From NCBI GenBank assembly GCA_030533445.1, contig CM060080.1:4096052-4160051 (forward strand): a DNA stretch of 64,000 nucleotides. Reading direction: 5' to 3'. The position numbers and the translations under genes are program-made. This document shows, piece after piece, positions 31,268-43,142 of this stretch (the stretch's first letter is position 1; each line of letters begins with the position of its first letter). The notes under the pieces were generated by a model. The model saw nothing but the letters and a program-made list of their open reading frames with translations. It had not been told where the DNA came from and searched no databases. The DNA comes from Cyprinodon diabolis. Lineage: Eukaryota > Chordata > Actinopteri > Cyprinodontiformes > Cyprinodontidae.

Positions 31268-32689
31268 AACCCTGCAATTTCATCATACTGTTTGAGCTGT
31301 AGCTGCGTGCAATGATTAAAAATATCGCAGTGTATACTCGGCTTAACTCGTAAACAGGTGCTTACCTATCACTGGTCACACTTCTATTATTGATCCATGT
31401 GTTTGTTGAGTATCAAGAAAATTGATAAAATGCTTGCCTTCAAACTAAGATCATGCATTCAGTCTGTCTAACAAAACCTGGAAACTTAAGCTTGAGCCCT
31501 AATTTTAACAAACAGCTTTACTAGAAAGAATTAGAAACATGAATGTCTTAAATAATAATTGATTGCTGGGTGGATGTATTAATTGACTATTACGCCAAAA
31601 CAAACTATAAACCTTGACATTTATGGAAGACATGTCTGTGTTTATTTGAAAGGGAACAGCTTTAAAAAGTAAAAAAAGGGAGACCAACGATTTCCATGTG
31701 TCAAGATGTTGTGTGAGGTTGGGGAAATGTGCGTCTGTTTTGTCGTGATGCATTATAGTTTCTCCGCATGAACACATGGTTAGGTATTTACCAAGCCATC
31801 TGCTAAAATCGCCTGGCTGAATTGAGCTGACATCCAGTTGCTAAGGAAATAAATGCTTTTCAAAGAGGCCAGCCAGTGTTGCACACCTGTCAGTGGAAAA
31901 GGACCCAGTCTGCCTCTCCTCCTCTCCTTCTTTCTTCATCTCTTAATGCATGTGTATCCGAAGCTCATCACTCAATGTTCGGCTGTGACGAACACTGGAT
32001 GCGACACCAATATTGCTTCTCCTTGCTGACTATCTTGAGCAAATTGTACATTTTAATGGCAAACTTAGCTGAAATCAGAAAAAAAACTGTGAAAATGGAA
32101 GAATCCAGCATGGATCTGCACTGTATGAAGCTTGATGAATACCAGCCTTAGAGGTGAGCCTGTGAAATCATCACAGTTGGTGCACGTCAACAAGCAGGTG
32201 GTTATGATTGCTTTAGTGTCAAAATCCTGCAGCCTGCAGCTACAGCCTTTTCCCAGAAGGAGTAAGCCCAGTTAGAGAGCCTGTGTCCAGTGCACATGTT
32301 GGGTTTCAGAGGATGTAGCTGCAAGGCAGGGCTTGACCTTCAGAGAGAAGCTTTGTCATCTCTGCCTGAGCGCTGGATCCCTGTCTAGGTGACACCTATA
32401 AAGGTCACTGTAGGGGCAGATGAGTGTTCATAAATCAAAAAGAAGATCCAAGAGATTGTGTCCTTTTGGTCCCAATTCTGCTGTCCTGCTTGGGCCCTGA
32501 CCTATTTTCAACGATTTTTATATCATAAAAGGCAGAGACAGTTTTCAAGGCACCTGTTGATGGATCATTCCCTCAATGGATTTATTAAACTAAATTGTGT
32601 CAGAATTTATCAGAACTATATTCCTCCCAAAATGTTCCTTATTTCATTATACGTTTTTCTATTTTTCTGCACAATGAATAGTTAAAAAA
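31268..32689. other. Unassigned
   Basis: No recognisable gene. 31720-32160 is of balanced composition and could be conserved non-coding sequence, which I cannot test. Confidence 0.3.
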
Positions 32690-32693
32690 TTAA

Positions 32694-33075
32694 AGGAAAA
32701 GTCCAGTCAGCAAGGAATAATCAATGGATCATTATTTATACGTAAAAGAATACATACGCAGTGATTTAATGAATTTAGCATTAATCAGTAAAAATAATTA
32801 AAATTATAATTTTCGTTGCGATCGCTGAGTCTGGGAGCGGCCATTTTTGCCCAGATATAGTACCCCCTCCCTCCTGCCATCTTCCAGCAGTGACGTCACG
32901 GTGCGGTAAGCCTAGCGCCATTCTCCCCGCTTTACAAGCGAAATCAATGGGAACTACTAGACACATCTGCAATCAACAACAATTATTGAAGATTTCCAGA
33001 GGACTTCACCATTGAAATTCACCAGAGCTATAGTGAAACTGACAATCCCCACGTAAATGCAGACATCCCAAGTCT
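32694..33075 (+). mobile_element. THAP-type TTAA element, 5' part
   Basis: TTAA at 32690-32693 precedes AGGAAAAGTCCAGTCAGCAA. The same family lies reversed at 46110-46602, sharing AATCAATGGATCATTAT-like words, TTTCCAGAGGACTTCACC, TTGAAATTCACCAGAGC and GTGACGTCACGGTGCGGTA. The right end is missing or unrecognised. The THAP-coding piece seen at 46 kb is absent here; a CRE TGACGTCA is at 32891-32898. Confidence 0.6.
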
Positions 33076-33091
33076 CCCGGAAGTCCTCTTG

Positions 33092-33406
33092 TGTCAGTCT
33101 CCTTCTCCTAGCTCCGTTCTAGCCTCCTCTGTCCACACCTGCTCCCAATCTGCTGATTAGCCTCGTCTTTGTTTCTCTCTCCCATATGTGCACCTCCTGT
33201 TCAGTCACTAATGCTGGTTTGTCGTCGTTTCTTCCCCTTCAAGTGAGTTTTTTGGTTACCTGATTTTTTGTGGATCCGGAGGATTTATTTTTTTTGGGGG
33301 GGGATTTTTGCTTCTGTTGCCTTTTTGATGAATTAATCAGCAAGAAACCACCTTCAGCTTCTGTGTCTGCATTTGGGTCCTGTCAAACCTCCACCCCACT
33401 GTGACA
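33092..33406 (+). mobile_element. Gypsy-type solo LTR
   Basis: Starts TGTCAGTCTCC and ends CACTGTGACA. Pyrimidine-rich, with CACCTGCTCCCAATCTGC and near its end TGCATTTGGGTCCTGTC, a combination common in LTRs of this group. No 5-bp duplication was found and no internal sequence is attached. Confidence 0.45.
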
Positions 33407-33436
33407 GTAGGCCTGCTCTCCCACCGCTCCTGTCTG

Positions 33437-33511
33437 AGTTCCCTCCAGATTGCCTCCTTGCCTTACCTCAGGACCACAGAGGTAAGGCAAGGAGGCAGTC
33501 CGGAGGGAACT
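33437..33511. other. 33-bp hairpin
   Basis: AGTTCCCTCCAGATTGCC onward (33437-33469) is inverse-repeated at 33479-33511 with 31 of 33 matches around a 9-base loop AGGACCACA. It has no flanking transposon words and no coding potential. Confidence 0.9.
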
Positions 33512-33945
33512 GTTGATCTGCTCCCAAAGCAGGATTACAGTTTTGAATTCTGCACAGACAAAAGGTTCCAAGGGAAGTTACTGTGATCCAGATGTAGTCT
33601 CTCTACTCCCCATAGCCGGTGTTCTGTCAGATGAGCATACTCCGTCAGACCAGCATACCCATAGTCAATACACATGCACAAAACTTCAGATTTGCGTTTA
33701 TCTCTTTAGTTTTGTTCGAATAATAGACTTTAAAATCCCTCAATGGGCGTTTATTCCTTTAGAGAAAAAAAATTATTTAAGGTCAGATCACCATAGACTT
33801 CAGAAAACACCAAATCGTAAGTAATTAATTTGTTTTTTTTGTACATGACTAAAGGGATACACACACATTGAGCTAGTTTAATGTTCATTTTTTCGTACAA
33901 AACTAAGGGGATAAACTAAAGGTATAAACGAGCATTGACTATGGG

Positions 33946-34525
33946 CAGTGTTGTGCCTGAACGCGTTCATTGAACGAAAGTTCATGAACTCGTTCATATT
34001 TTGGGCGAACGTGAACTGAACGTTCTGTATTACTGCCTGATGAACGTTATTGTGAACTCGTTCATTCTGGTGTCTGTGAACGGCACACTCTCTCAGTTCA
34101 ACTCCGTTCAATAGGTTGCCAAATTTCTATAGAGCCCTCCAGGCGAAACCCCGGCTAAATCACACCGTAAACAGGCCTTAATATGTAGCGGGAAAAACAC
34201 CCAATCTGGCAACACCAGCTACCAGCGTCGTAGCCTACAGCTGCGTGCGTCATCAAAACAAAATGCAGCGTGGAAGCCACAGCAGCATGGAGGCGACCGT
34301 GGAGGCCACAAAGCAGCAGTATGATCACTTAAAACAGTTTTATGACCAGGTGGTCGGTGAGGATGATGGCAACAATCTTACATTTCTCTGCAAACTTTGC
34401 CCGCCGGCTTTCAGTAAAAAAAATTTGCACTTTAGTAACCTTAAATTCCTACATCAGCCTGGTCCCTCAGTTTGTGTTAGTAAAATGTTATTGAGGGTTT
34501 TACTTTTCATGTAACTTGTTTGTTA
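33946..34525 (+). mobile_element. hAT transposon 5' fragment
   Basis: Starts CAGTGTTGTGCCTGAACG followed by many GTTCATGAACTCGTTCA-type repeats, the usual subterminal region of one fish hAT family, then the beginning of its transposase. The rest of the gene and the right terminus are gone. Confidence 0.7.
34263..34514 (+). pseudogene. hAT transposase N-terminus with BED-like finger
   Basis: ATG opens an 83-codon frame: TKQQYDHLKQFYDQVVGED, then LTFLCKLCPPAFSKK and SNLKFLHQPGPS. CxxC followed by SNLK..H is the BED finger form of hAT transposases. The frame ends soon after at 34514, without the catalytic core. The finger spacing looks disturbed (KKNLHF), so binding is doubtful. Confidence 0.68.
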
Positions 34526-34551
34526 AACCTGCTCATCTGACAGAACACCGG

Positions 34552-36499
34552 GAGCATCCCAGGAGGATCTGTTGAACCTTGGGACGCCGGTTTTGACGAG
34601 AGTTCAAGCTTTTTCACTTTTCAACTTTTGTCAATAACTTTTTAAATAACAGCACAAACAACAACGTTTCACAAAGCAGCACAAACATAACCAAAGTGAT
34701 AAACACCAATCATTAATATCTTTAAAAGTACAGAGGCATTGTTTAATTTGGTTAATGAGGAGTTTTTGGTTTACATTCTCGACTTTCGAACCTTGGTTGA
34801 TAACTTTAAATAAGCTCAAATAGACATTTTTGCTGAACAAACATAGCTGAATTGATTGACACCATTATTATTTGAGTTAAAGAAGATGGGAAGGCTGGTT
34901 GACCTTTTTTGACCTCAGGTAGCAGTACAAACACACTTTTTAAATGATATCACATCTTTTCCAACAATGTTGTAACTTTAGAAAAAGAAAACTAAGACTC
35001 CTATTAATAAACCAGTAAAAAGCAGTTTTATGTTTTAAGAGGCTGAAAACCTGTGTCAAAGATTATAGCATTTGCTCAGCATTGATACTTAACATCAGCC
35101 CTGCAGTATATTATTATTTCTCCATAACGGGACCATCATCCTTCCATTAGTGAAATATTAATATGCATCTCGGAAAGATAATTGCCCTGGCTGCTCTCAT
35201 CACGCAGACATCATGTGAACTTTGAGACAATCCCTCCTGTCTGTGCGTCGCAGAACAAAAGAGCCTTGGATAGAGGAGGAACATCTTCATTTCCTTCACA
35301 GAATACATTAGGGCCCGTAAGTGGGATTGGTTATTGCTGATGCCCGCGTTTGCGTCGGGCACCTGGGATTCTCCAGACCTGTTTGATGTGGCCCTTTTCA
35401 AGCACTCTGATCATCCTGTTAAATTGCGACTAATGGACAGAGCCTGCCACTCAGAGAGGCCCAGACAACGGGGGGACAATTTGGTGACACGCACACACCT
35501 GTCCTTTGTAGTTGAGTGAGACATTGTGTGCACGGGCGCATTAGTCTCTGCGGTGCTCAGACAAGCACTTTGTGAGCTGCGGTGTAGCCAGAGCTGCCAT
35601 TTAGTCCTGAATAACCCCAGGTGCCATTACCTTGGGTACCTGAGTGTACCCACACACGCATACTGTGACCAAACAATACACGGTCAGCGTGGGTGGAGGG
35701 TGCTTGTACATATGCTTGTGCGTCTCTGCATGTGTGTTATATATCGTGTTGGTGCGACTGTGTGTGGACTTTCTTCTTCACCAGGGGGTATGGTTGATGC
35801 ATAGCTGCACCTGTCTCTTCAATGGAATCCCCTCAATTGAGAATAATAGATGGGGGAGGTGGCATTTGGGGTACTGTGGAGACAGATTGTGTTTTTCAAG
35901 GCAATGCCAGAGAAAACAAAAAAAAACTAAATGACTAAAATAACAACGGCTATGTTTTGAACGCTCTGCAAAAGTTTCTGCTTCCAAATATGGGATAACA
36001 GCTTTCTGTAACATTTCAGCTTTAGGTTTAGACTTGAACAATTTCCATTATCTTTAGAAAAACAACCTTTGCGGCTTTATAATAATTAATGATGTACAAA
36101 TCCAAGAAACTAAGCATACTAAACCTGATGGACAACACAATATATTATATTTTGATATTATTGAGAACTTGAATTGATTAATTCATTTTAATCAAAAGGC
36201 AAAACTTGAATTATTTAGCACACAATATGTAGCAAACTCATCATCTTTCCATATAATTGAGTTCAGGCATTCTAAACGACCTCCTCGGTCTCAGCTGTTT
36301 AAAATCCAGCAGGTAGGCATAAAAAACAGTATCAACAAATATTTTTAAAATAAATTTAAAAGAAATTGAGGGAAATCTTGCGAGTGTTATATGAATGGTC
36401 ATCTGTGTTTGTGTGAGTTCTGAGTTTTCTCTTAGGTTTTTCTTTTTCATCTCATAGGGTTCTTTCTTAATAGATATTTCTGTAAATTTAGACATTGGA
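34552..36499. other. Unassigned, includes candidate conserved sequence
   Basis: 35140-35520 (TTAATATGCATCTCGG, AAAGATAATTGCCC, CATCATGTGAACTTTGAG) is complex, free of repeat words and contains POU/homeodomain-like boxes, which makes it a candidate enhancer. The remainder is AT-rich without genes. Confidence 0.3.
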
Positions 36500-37206
36500 G
36501 TTTACCTATCTGCTTCTTGCTCATATTAGGGCTTAAACAATTAGTGATAATAATTGTAATTAATCTATTATAAAAATCATTGTCATCTGATTTAATAATC
36601 GAATGGTTACCTTGGCTGCACGGTGGGCAGTGGTTAATTTTGATTTTAGTTTGTCTGACTGTGTCCATTATTATCCCCCCATGAAATGATAAAAGTAAGA
36701 ATGTATTATTATTTAAAACTATTAATAACAGGGGGTGAAATGCAGCTCCAGATGAGCCGAGTGTATGGTGACATCACAAGTATGCTTCGGTTCCAATTGA
36801 CCCATATTTATGCTGAGTGCCCCTGTTCTCCCCAAGTCCACACTTTCCTGTGTTCTTCTTAACACAGGTGTGTCCTCTTGGCAAGGACACAAGTCCGTAC
36901 TCGCATTCTTGTGAATTGAGAAACAGTCTAAATTACACTGGGAGTATTTCATTCTGGTAGACTGCCGTTGACTGGCTGGACCAATCACAGCATGGTAGGC
37001 AGGACTTTACGATGTGTAACTCTCAGTGCCAGAATTACTCATAATGCATCAGGAGTAGCATAACAACAAGCTGGTGACCGCAACGGAGCCATGTTGCATT
37101 GAAAATTAAGAACGTAACAGACAGCACACCTTATATTCCAGATCTTCTAGGCAAAAGCGCCAGAAGTCAATGGCTTGACATGTTTCACGGACTACAACAT
37201 TACAAA
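36500..37206. other. Unassigned with a repeat scrap
   Basis: TTAGGGCTTAAACAATTAG at 36527 resembles the repeat at 2930-3016. The rest shows no gene; AACACAGG/CCTGTGTT (about 36851-36868) can pair. Confidence 0.3.
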
Positions 37207-37530
37207 GGTTAGGTTTATTCAATGATGATTAGAAAGTTAATGTGTGTGCATATAAAACATTGAAGAAATTAGATGCTTCACTCTGTCTTGTGATTCAGTC
37301 AGAGAAGCATTCTGTCTTATGACCTGATCAATTGTCTTGTCAGAAGAATACTCTGTTTTGTAACCCACCCCATGTGTTATGATCTGCTAATAAAAGGCTC
37401 TGCAGGGGTGGGGGGGTGGTGTGGGGGTCCAAGAGAGAGTTGGAGAGTTGGGTTGTGGCTCTCTCCTCCTGCAGGAGCTGTTGAAAATCCCACTTCTGTG
37501 TGGACTCAGTTCCTCTTTTACAAACCTACA
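37207..37530 (+). mobile_element. ERV-like solo LTR
   Basis: Begins TTAGGTTTATTCAATGATG and ends ACAAACCTACA. In the middle GTTATGATCTGCTAATAAAAGG combines TATA-like and polyadenylation-like bases (spaced words). It is matched in reverse by 49352-49678: TCAGGTTTATTCAATGATG, CAATTGTTCTGTCAGA, TGTTAATAAACGCTG. No internal viral genes are attached, so it is a solo LTR or unrelated single insertion. Confidence 0.55.
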
Positions 37531-38130
37531 TTTTTGGACCTAACAACAGAAACAGAACTTGGAGCTGGAGTTTGGTCACTTGGAGTTTTTGCGTCACATC
37601 CAGCTGTCTTTCGGAAAATGGGTAGAGCAGACAAGGTAATACTTAATAGAATTTAGAGAGTAAGGTTTTAGACTTAAAATACTTAAATTATTGATTATAT
37701 ACCGATTTATTGAGATGCAGCCGTGTTTACGCGGTCTGTTCAAAAATAAATCCAGTCTTTATAACAAATGGTTCTTTTGACAGCTCCTAGGTCATAAATA
37801 CATTATGCATGAGTAAAACGTTAATGAATATCTTCCCACAGACTGAACCGTCACAAAGCTCTGCACAGAAAACCAATAAAACAACAATGAGAATCGAAGG
37901 AGATGGAGAAAAATGGAGCAAACTGCTTCCCTATCATATGCTTCACATGAGTGGAGTAATCTCTGGAAGATGCTAATTGTTTTTACTTCTCCTTAATTCA
38001 CTTATTTGTAGTTGTGAAAATGTCAGCTCATAAATAGGGGCGTGTTTAAATGACGAAGATTTTTTTCTACAAGCGGTGGGAGGGGAGACAGGGTGAGTGG
38101 GTAAAGATGAATTACTTTGGTTGGCAGTCA
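37531..38130. other. Unassigned
   Basis: No gene or repeat recognised. Confidence 0.35.
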
Positions 38131-38737
38131 AAGGCTACGTTCACACTGCTGCCTGAAGTGAGCCAAATCCGTTTTTTTTTGCCCAAATGCGACCTGTATC
38201 TGATATTTTTATGGCTGTCTGAACAACACAAATCCAATTTTCTCCAATGAGACCCAGGCCACTTGGCTATGTGGTCCTGAATCCGATACGAACCTGATCT
38301 TTTCAAATGCGACCTGCATAGGAACGACAAGGTCGCATTCATCAGACCTGAACGCCATTAATACCTGACAAAGGTCACCATTCTGGGTCTTGCTATGAAG
38401 AAGCGTTAAGAAAAACAACAACCATGGCCCACGATGATGCAGAGAGCAGTATTTTTGTTTAACCCTCTTGAAAAGATTGTGTTTTTATGGTTGGGAAAGA
38501 TCACTAGATGCACTCTGGCACTACCATCCATGTTTACTTCCGTAAACACAGAGCACCCTGGCCTGTGATGTCAGTGCGTCCTCTACTGCGCATGCGGGAC
38601 ACTTGCGTTAGATGACTGCAGTTCACACAGGATATCAAATACAATACATATATATTTGGAAATGCAAACGCAAAAAAATCAGATTTCACAAAAAAATTGG
38701 AATTAAGCATGCAGGCCTGCAGTGTGAACGTAGCCTT
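38131..38737. mobile_element. Inverted-repeat DNA element, AAGGCTACGTTCACACTGC ends
   Basis: Left end AAGGCTACGTTCACACTGC and right end GCAGTGTGAACGTAGCCTT are perfectly inverse over 19 bases. The interior repeats AAATGCGACCTG and AATCCGAT/AATCCGTT words, and a segment near 38520-38600 is GC-richer. Duplication unclear. No transposase. Confidence 0.75.
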
Positions 38738-41700
38738 AATGACTCTGATGTAATAAAACAGGAATCAGAAAAAAATATCCATATACAACAGAAGAAGGAT
38801 TTCACAGTTACTAGACAATTAAATCTAAATATCTTAAGATTTTAACATTTAAATTAAAAGGAGGCTCTATGTTTCACAAAAAAAGATGTAGGTAAATGAA
38901 CAGCAACATTTTGTTCACAGATACAAAATGAAAATTGCAGTAAATCAAACTGAAATCCATCCTGGAGGTCAGGATGTAACCATGTGTATTCTTCAAAGAG
39001 ACCACGTGTAACTAACTTTAAATTGGTGGTTGGTCGTTGTCTTCACTGGCCGTTAGCCCTGCCTTTGAAATTAGGCTCTATATGCTCCATTCCAAATTAA
39101 TATGCCGCATACTAGACGTCAGTCAGTCTAGCACGCCAAGCTAAGAACCCACACCGGCAGGCAATTGTAGGCTTCGTTCAGTTGTATTTTCAAAGAGATT
39201 GCATGTGTTTTATTATTTATCCCTGCTCCTTTTTTAGTCATGATGGGGGTTAACATATTTCCTTTAGTTAAAAAGAGTAGACCAATGCAATACCAGTTTC
39301 TTGTCATGATTTAATAACTGGAGCTGCAAGCATTCTGTCGTGGAAAAATATAAAATAAAAAAAGAATTATATGCCGTTCTGTACCTCATCACTTGAACTC
39401 ATGCATGATGTTGACATTGTCACACTTATATCACTCCACGGCTTCCATCGCAGTTATTATATGCCTAATGGTGAGGCCTCTGAGGGGCGCTTGTAAGACT
39501 TTTGTAATTCATTTAGTGCATCATTAGATTGGAGAAAATATTATAACTTGAGGCTTTAAGGAATTCCGTATTTCACTTGGATTCAACACCTTCATTAATA
39601 TTCATATTCAAACAAGTCTTAAAACAAGACAACATGATTCATTTTTTAGGATCTAAAATTGTCTTTTGTTATACAGAATATTGTATTTAAGTGTCTTTGT
39701 TTGTACAGAAATATTCAATATTTGTACATGTTAAAATGAGGAAGTTATGTCCCCTAAAAAAGCCGTTGCGCGTTGGGGGCTTCCTCACGGTTCTTTTCCT
39801 GGAAGCAAGTTAATTACTACTCTTAACTCAAACTGGGTAAAACCATATAAAAAAGGACTATAAAACAGGAGTAAAAAAGTAAGTTTATTGCAGATCAGGT
39901 CGTTATAGGACAGAAAAAAATGCTTGGAGCTTGCACAGCTGTGGGCTCAAAAATCACGTCCGCGAGCGTCCGGCAAATATTGAGCCCAGAACAAGGTCAT
40001 CTCCTGCTTCTTATACCTCATGAGTCTATGTGTTGCATCATGTTGATGTTTAGCTGTCCGTATCAGAAACTGACACGCCATCCATGTCTTGAACTTCATG
40101 CAGCTTGCTTCTATGCTTCAGGGTTACAGATAGCTCTCCTCTATCAGACCGGCTCCAAGATGTGCCCATATCCTGTGTATTCTTAAAGAAACAAAGGCTG
40201 TCCTGATTAGATGACCTCCGTACACACAGTGACATCCACAATGTGAAGGAAGGCCTTCTACTCTGTCTAATCTGACTAACAGAATAACAATGCACATGAT
40301 GTATAAATAATAAACCTAATATACAGAAATATTCAAATGAAATAGGAAATTCTCCCACTTAGAGTATTCTTCAAATACTGCAAAAACTGTATTCTGCAAA
40401 TTGATCAGATACAATAAAGTACCAACGTTGAGTTACAGTATGCAGCGCGATCAAAAGAAGGATAAGCCGGAGCATTCTGGGAGAAGAAAGTGTGCAGGTG
40501 AGTTTGAGAAATGTCCGAGGCTTGGCTCCCAACCAGGCCCATATTGAATGGCACCTAACAGTTTTAAATCAAGTCTCAGTGCCCAGCATCTGATGTGGGA
40601 GGGACTGGGAAAGGCTTTCTGCAAACGCACCGGGAGATTTTTTATATTTGAGATTTCAATGCCTGTGTGTATTTGTGTTTGTGTGGACAATGACAGTATC
40701 CGTTGTGCCAGAGGAACTGATGAGCAGGTGGTCTGAGTGGGATTCAGCATACTCTCTCTCCCTCCTATTCACACTAGCTCTCATCTCTCCCTGCTTCTGT
40801 ATTTATGCATTTTTGTCTGTCTGTCTGTCTCACAGGCAGACTCGCTCTCTCTCTATTTTTTTTTCTTATTAATATAATTTTTTTGCTTTATGCCACTTTA
40901 AGATGCAGTAACTTTTTATTCGCATCGATTTAACAGTTTTTGTTTTGAAAAATGTATAGTTTATTAATCATCATAGCAAACTCTGCTTACAGGACATTGA
41001 AGATGGGACTTCTGACACCTGCACTTGATGTTTTTAATAAATAAAATATCACAGGAACCATCCTCTTTGGTTACTTAGGCAGTGCAGTGTTATATGACCC
41101 AGAGCGCTGTGGACAATACGCTGTGCTCTCACTCACATACATACTTTACATACCTTCACTCACCAGATGTCCACTGGATGTCCATTGATTGCTTCGGTGT
41201 CATGGTTCAGTGATGTCCCCATTATCTGACACGAGCAGCACAGTCAGGGATCTACATGACACACACACACCCCAACACACACACACCCGAGCAGCTCAGT
41301 ACAATGCGATGTAACATTGTGCCTTGAACCCTTCACGGTACATCTGATGTGACCCATATGTTCTTGCTCCGTTATTGACCTACTTTAACAGTGACTCCAT
41401 GTTAAGTATAATCTCCATACAGACGATCAGGTTGTGATCTACATTTACACAGGCATGGTGTCAAGTAGCTATTTTCCCCTCCAGGGGTGTGGGAAGTTTA
41501 AAATAATAGTAATTAAAAAACAGATTAATTAGATACACCCTTTAGGGGCTCACCACGGTGGAGAAAGGCTGATACGTCTAATCAAAAAGACCCTCACATG
41601 TATTCAAAAGGAACCAACACTGGACGATGAAACCCTGTGTGTTTGTGAAAATTTAGATTTCTCCTATTTTTGATTTATTGATGCTATTTATTTACAATAA

Positions 41701-42054
41701 AAAGTTTTCACTAAATCCGTTTTACCTGCAAGGCCACACAATGCCTGAGTGAGGGGTGTTTGTAGACAAGACATACTTATTCCCATAACAAGCCAGATTC
41801 TTTCTCAAAGTTTATTTATAAGATGTTACTGTTTAACCAAAGTGTTAAGGGGGAAGGAATGCTGCCATATCAGAACAGGACTGATTACCATGCAAGTATG
41901 ATGAACTGTACTCTCTTTGCAAAGATAAAATAAAGTACAGACTGAGTGAAATATGTTTATTTAACTGGAGTAAACAGTTCAATACCTTTTTTTTGACACC
42001 TTTTGGAGGGAGATTATGAACGCAAGTCACTAACCTGGTTTTTCAACTTCAGTC
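38738..42054. other. Long unassigned stretch
   Basis: No gene found. 39390-39620 (CTTATATCACTCCACGGC, TGCCTAATGGTGAGGCC, AGTGCATCATTAGATTGG) looks like conserved non-coding DNA. 40490-40500 has a donor-like CAGGTGAGTT without context. A (CTGT)n run is at 40814-40830, CA-rich runs at about 41250-41287. Confidence 0.3.
40814..40830. repeat. (CTGT)n microsatellite
   Basis: Four CTGT units, followed by a CTCTCTCT run at 40847-40855. Confidence 0.85.
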
Positions 42055-42115
42055 CATGCACAGAAAACTAAGGTAGGATCCAAACGATGCGCTTCCAACA
42101 AGATGCAGCAGGCGC

Positions 42116-42824
42116 CAGTGTTGGGCACGTTTCTTTGAAAAAGTAATTAGTTATAGTTACTAGTTACTTCTCCCAAAAAGTAACTGAGTTACTCCACAAT
42201 AAAAGTAACTAGTTACTAGTAAAAGTAACTATTGCGTTACTTTTTTGAGCGTATGAAATTAATAACGAGGGATGTCTAATTCTGAAATCCTGTGTTTGGG
42301 TTGTTATAGATACTGTCTATCTATTCCATCCATCCATCCATCCATCCATCCATCCATCCATCCATATTTCTCTCTTTCTCCATATAGGCTAATGATCGTT
42401 CACGCTCTCCATAATTCCCCTGTGGCGCGAGCACAGGGCGGCTGTTACGCTCCTTTGGCGAGCATGCGCGTTTTCTGTCGCTTGCGCGGTGAATCGTGCT
42501 GCCACGCTGTGCGGAGATGCAGGGGAAACCGTATCTGATGGGGAAACGCAGCTCGACATAACACCGGTATTTCCATCTGGAAAACGCTGTTTTGCCGCTG
42601 GAGTCCTCCTCACTCTCCATCCTCCCCTCTCTCAATACACGCGCACGAGTCCTATCATGAAAAAAGGTTACTTGTGCGGCCTGAGTAACGTGCAGTAACG
42701 GGATGTCGGCAATTGTAACTGCGTTATAGTTACAGTAAGAGTAATAATTTTGATTACTCGTTATTAAAAGCAGGTAGCGGCGTTAGTAACGCCGTTACTT
42801 TGAACGCCGTTACTCCCATCACTG
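42116..42824. mobile_element. hAT MITE with perfect 8-bp target duplication
   Basis: Starts CAGTGTTGGGCACG and ends CTCCCATCACTG, flanked by GCAGGCGC at 42108-42115 and 42825-42832. Subterminal TAGTTACT/AGTAACT repeats are typical of this hAT group. No transposase. It sits inside a reversed gypsy LTR. Confidence 0.88.
42326..42364. repeat. (CATC)n microsatellite
   Basis: About ten CATC units inside the hAT MITE. Confidence 0.95.
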
Positions 42825-43142
42825 GCAGGCGCTGCCCAGAGTGTCCCAGAAGCTGCAGCCCCAGAGAACAAAGCAGGAGTTTGAAGACAGGTCAGGCAAA
42901 CAGATCAGAAGAGGAAAAGGGCAGGCTCAGTGGTTGAGAGGTTATCAGAAACACTAAGGTACTCTAAAAAACACTCTCACCACAGGCTGGAGATAAATAA
43001 TCTGGTGCTGAGGACTGAATGCACACAGTTTAAATGGAGGCAGGAGCAGGTGGATCAGATGAGCAGTAATTAGAAAGCAGGCAGAATTGGACAGGTGAAT
43101 GAAATGGGTAATTAAACCTGTCATCAGTGCAAGATGATGACA

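Larger units (their letters stand above)
33616..34551. mobile_element. Inverted-repeat element split by a hAT insertion
   Basis: Left end CCGGTGTTCTGTCAGATGAG (33616 on) is inverse to the right end CTCATCTGACAGAACACCGG (34532-34551). A second inverse pair, CCCATAGTCAAT (33658-33669) and ATTGACTATGGG (33934-33945), sits inside. The right arm is interrupted exactly after ATTGACTATGGG by CAGTGTTG, the start of a hAT piece. So the inverted-repeat element is older than the hAT insertion. Its family is unknown to me. Confidence 0.7.
42055..43142 (-). mobile_element. Gypsy-type solo LTR, reverse, interrupted
   Basis: On the minus strand it starts TGTCATCATCTTGCACTG, continues with CACCTGTCCAATTCTGCC and ATCCACCTGCTCCTGCC, has ATTTAAACTGTG near its TATA position, and resumes beyond a hAT insertion with CGTTTGGATCC. 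Its word order matches the LTR at 57412-57765. The left boundary is approximate. Confidence 0.6.

Noticed and set aside
40490..40500. Donor-like CAGGTGAGTT
   Set aside because: No exon features next to it. Such motifs are frequent by chance.
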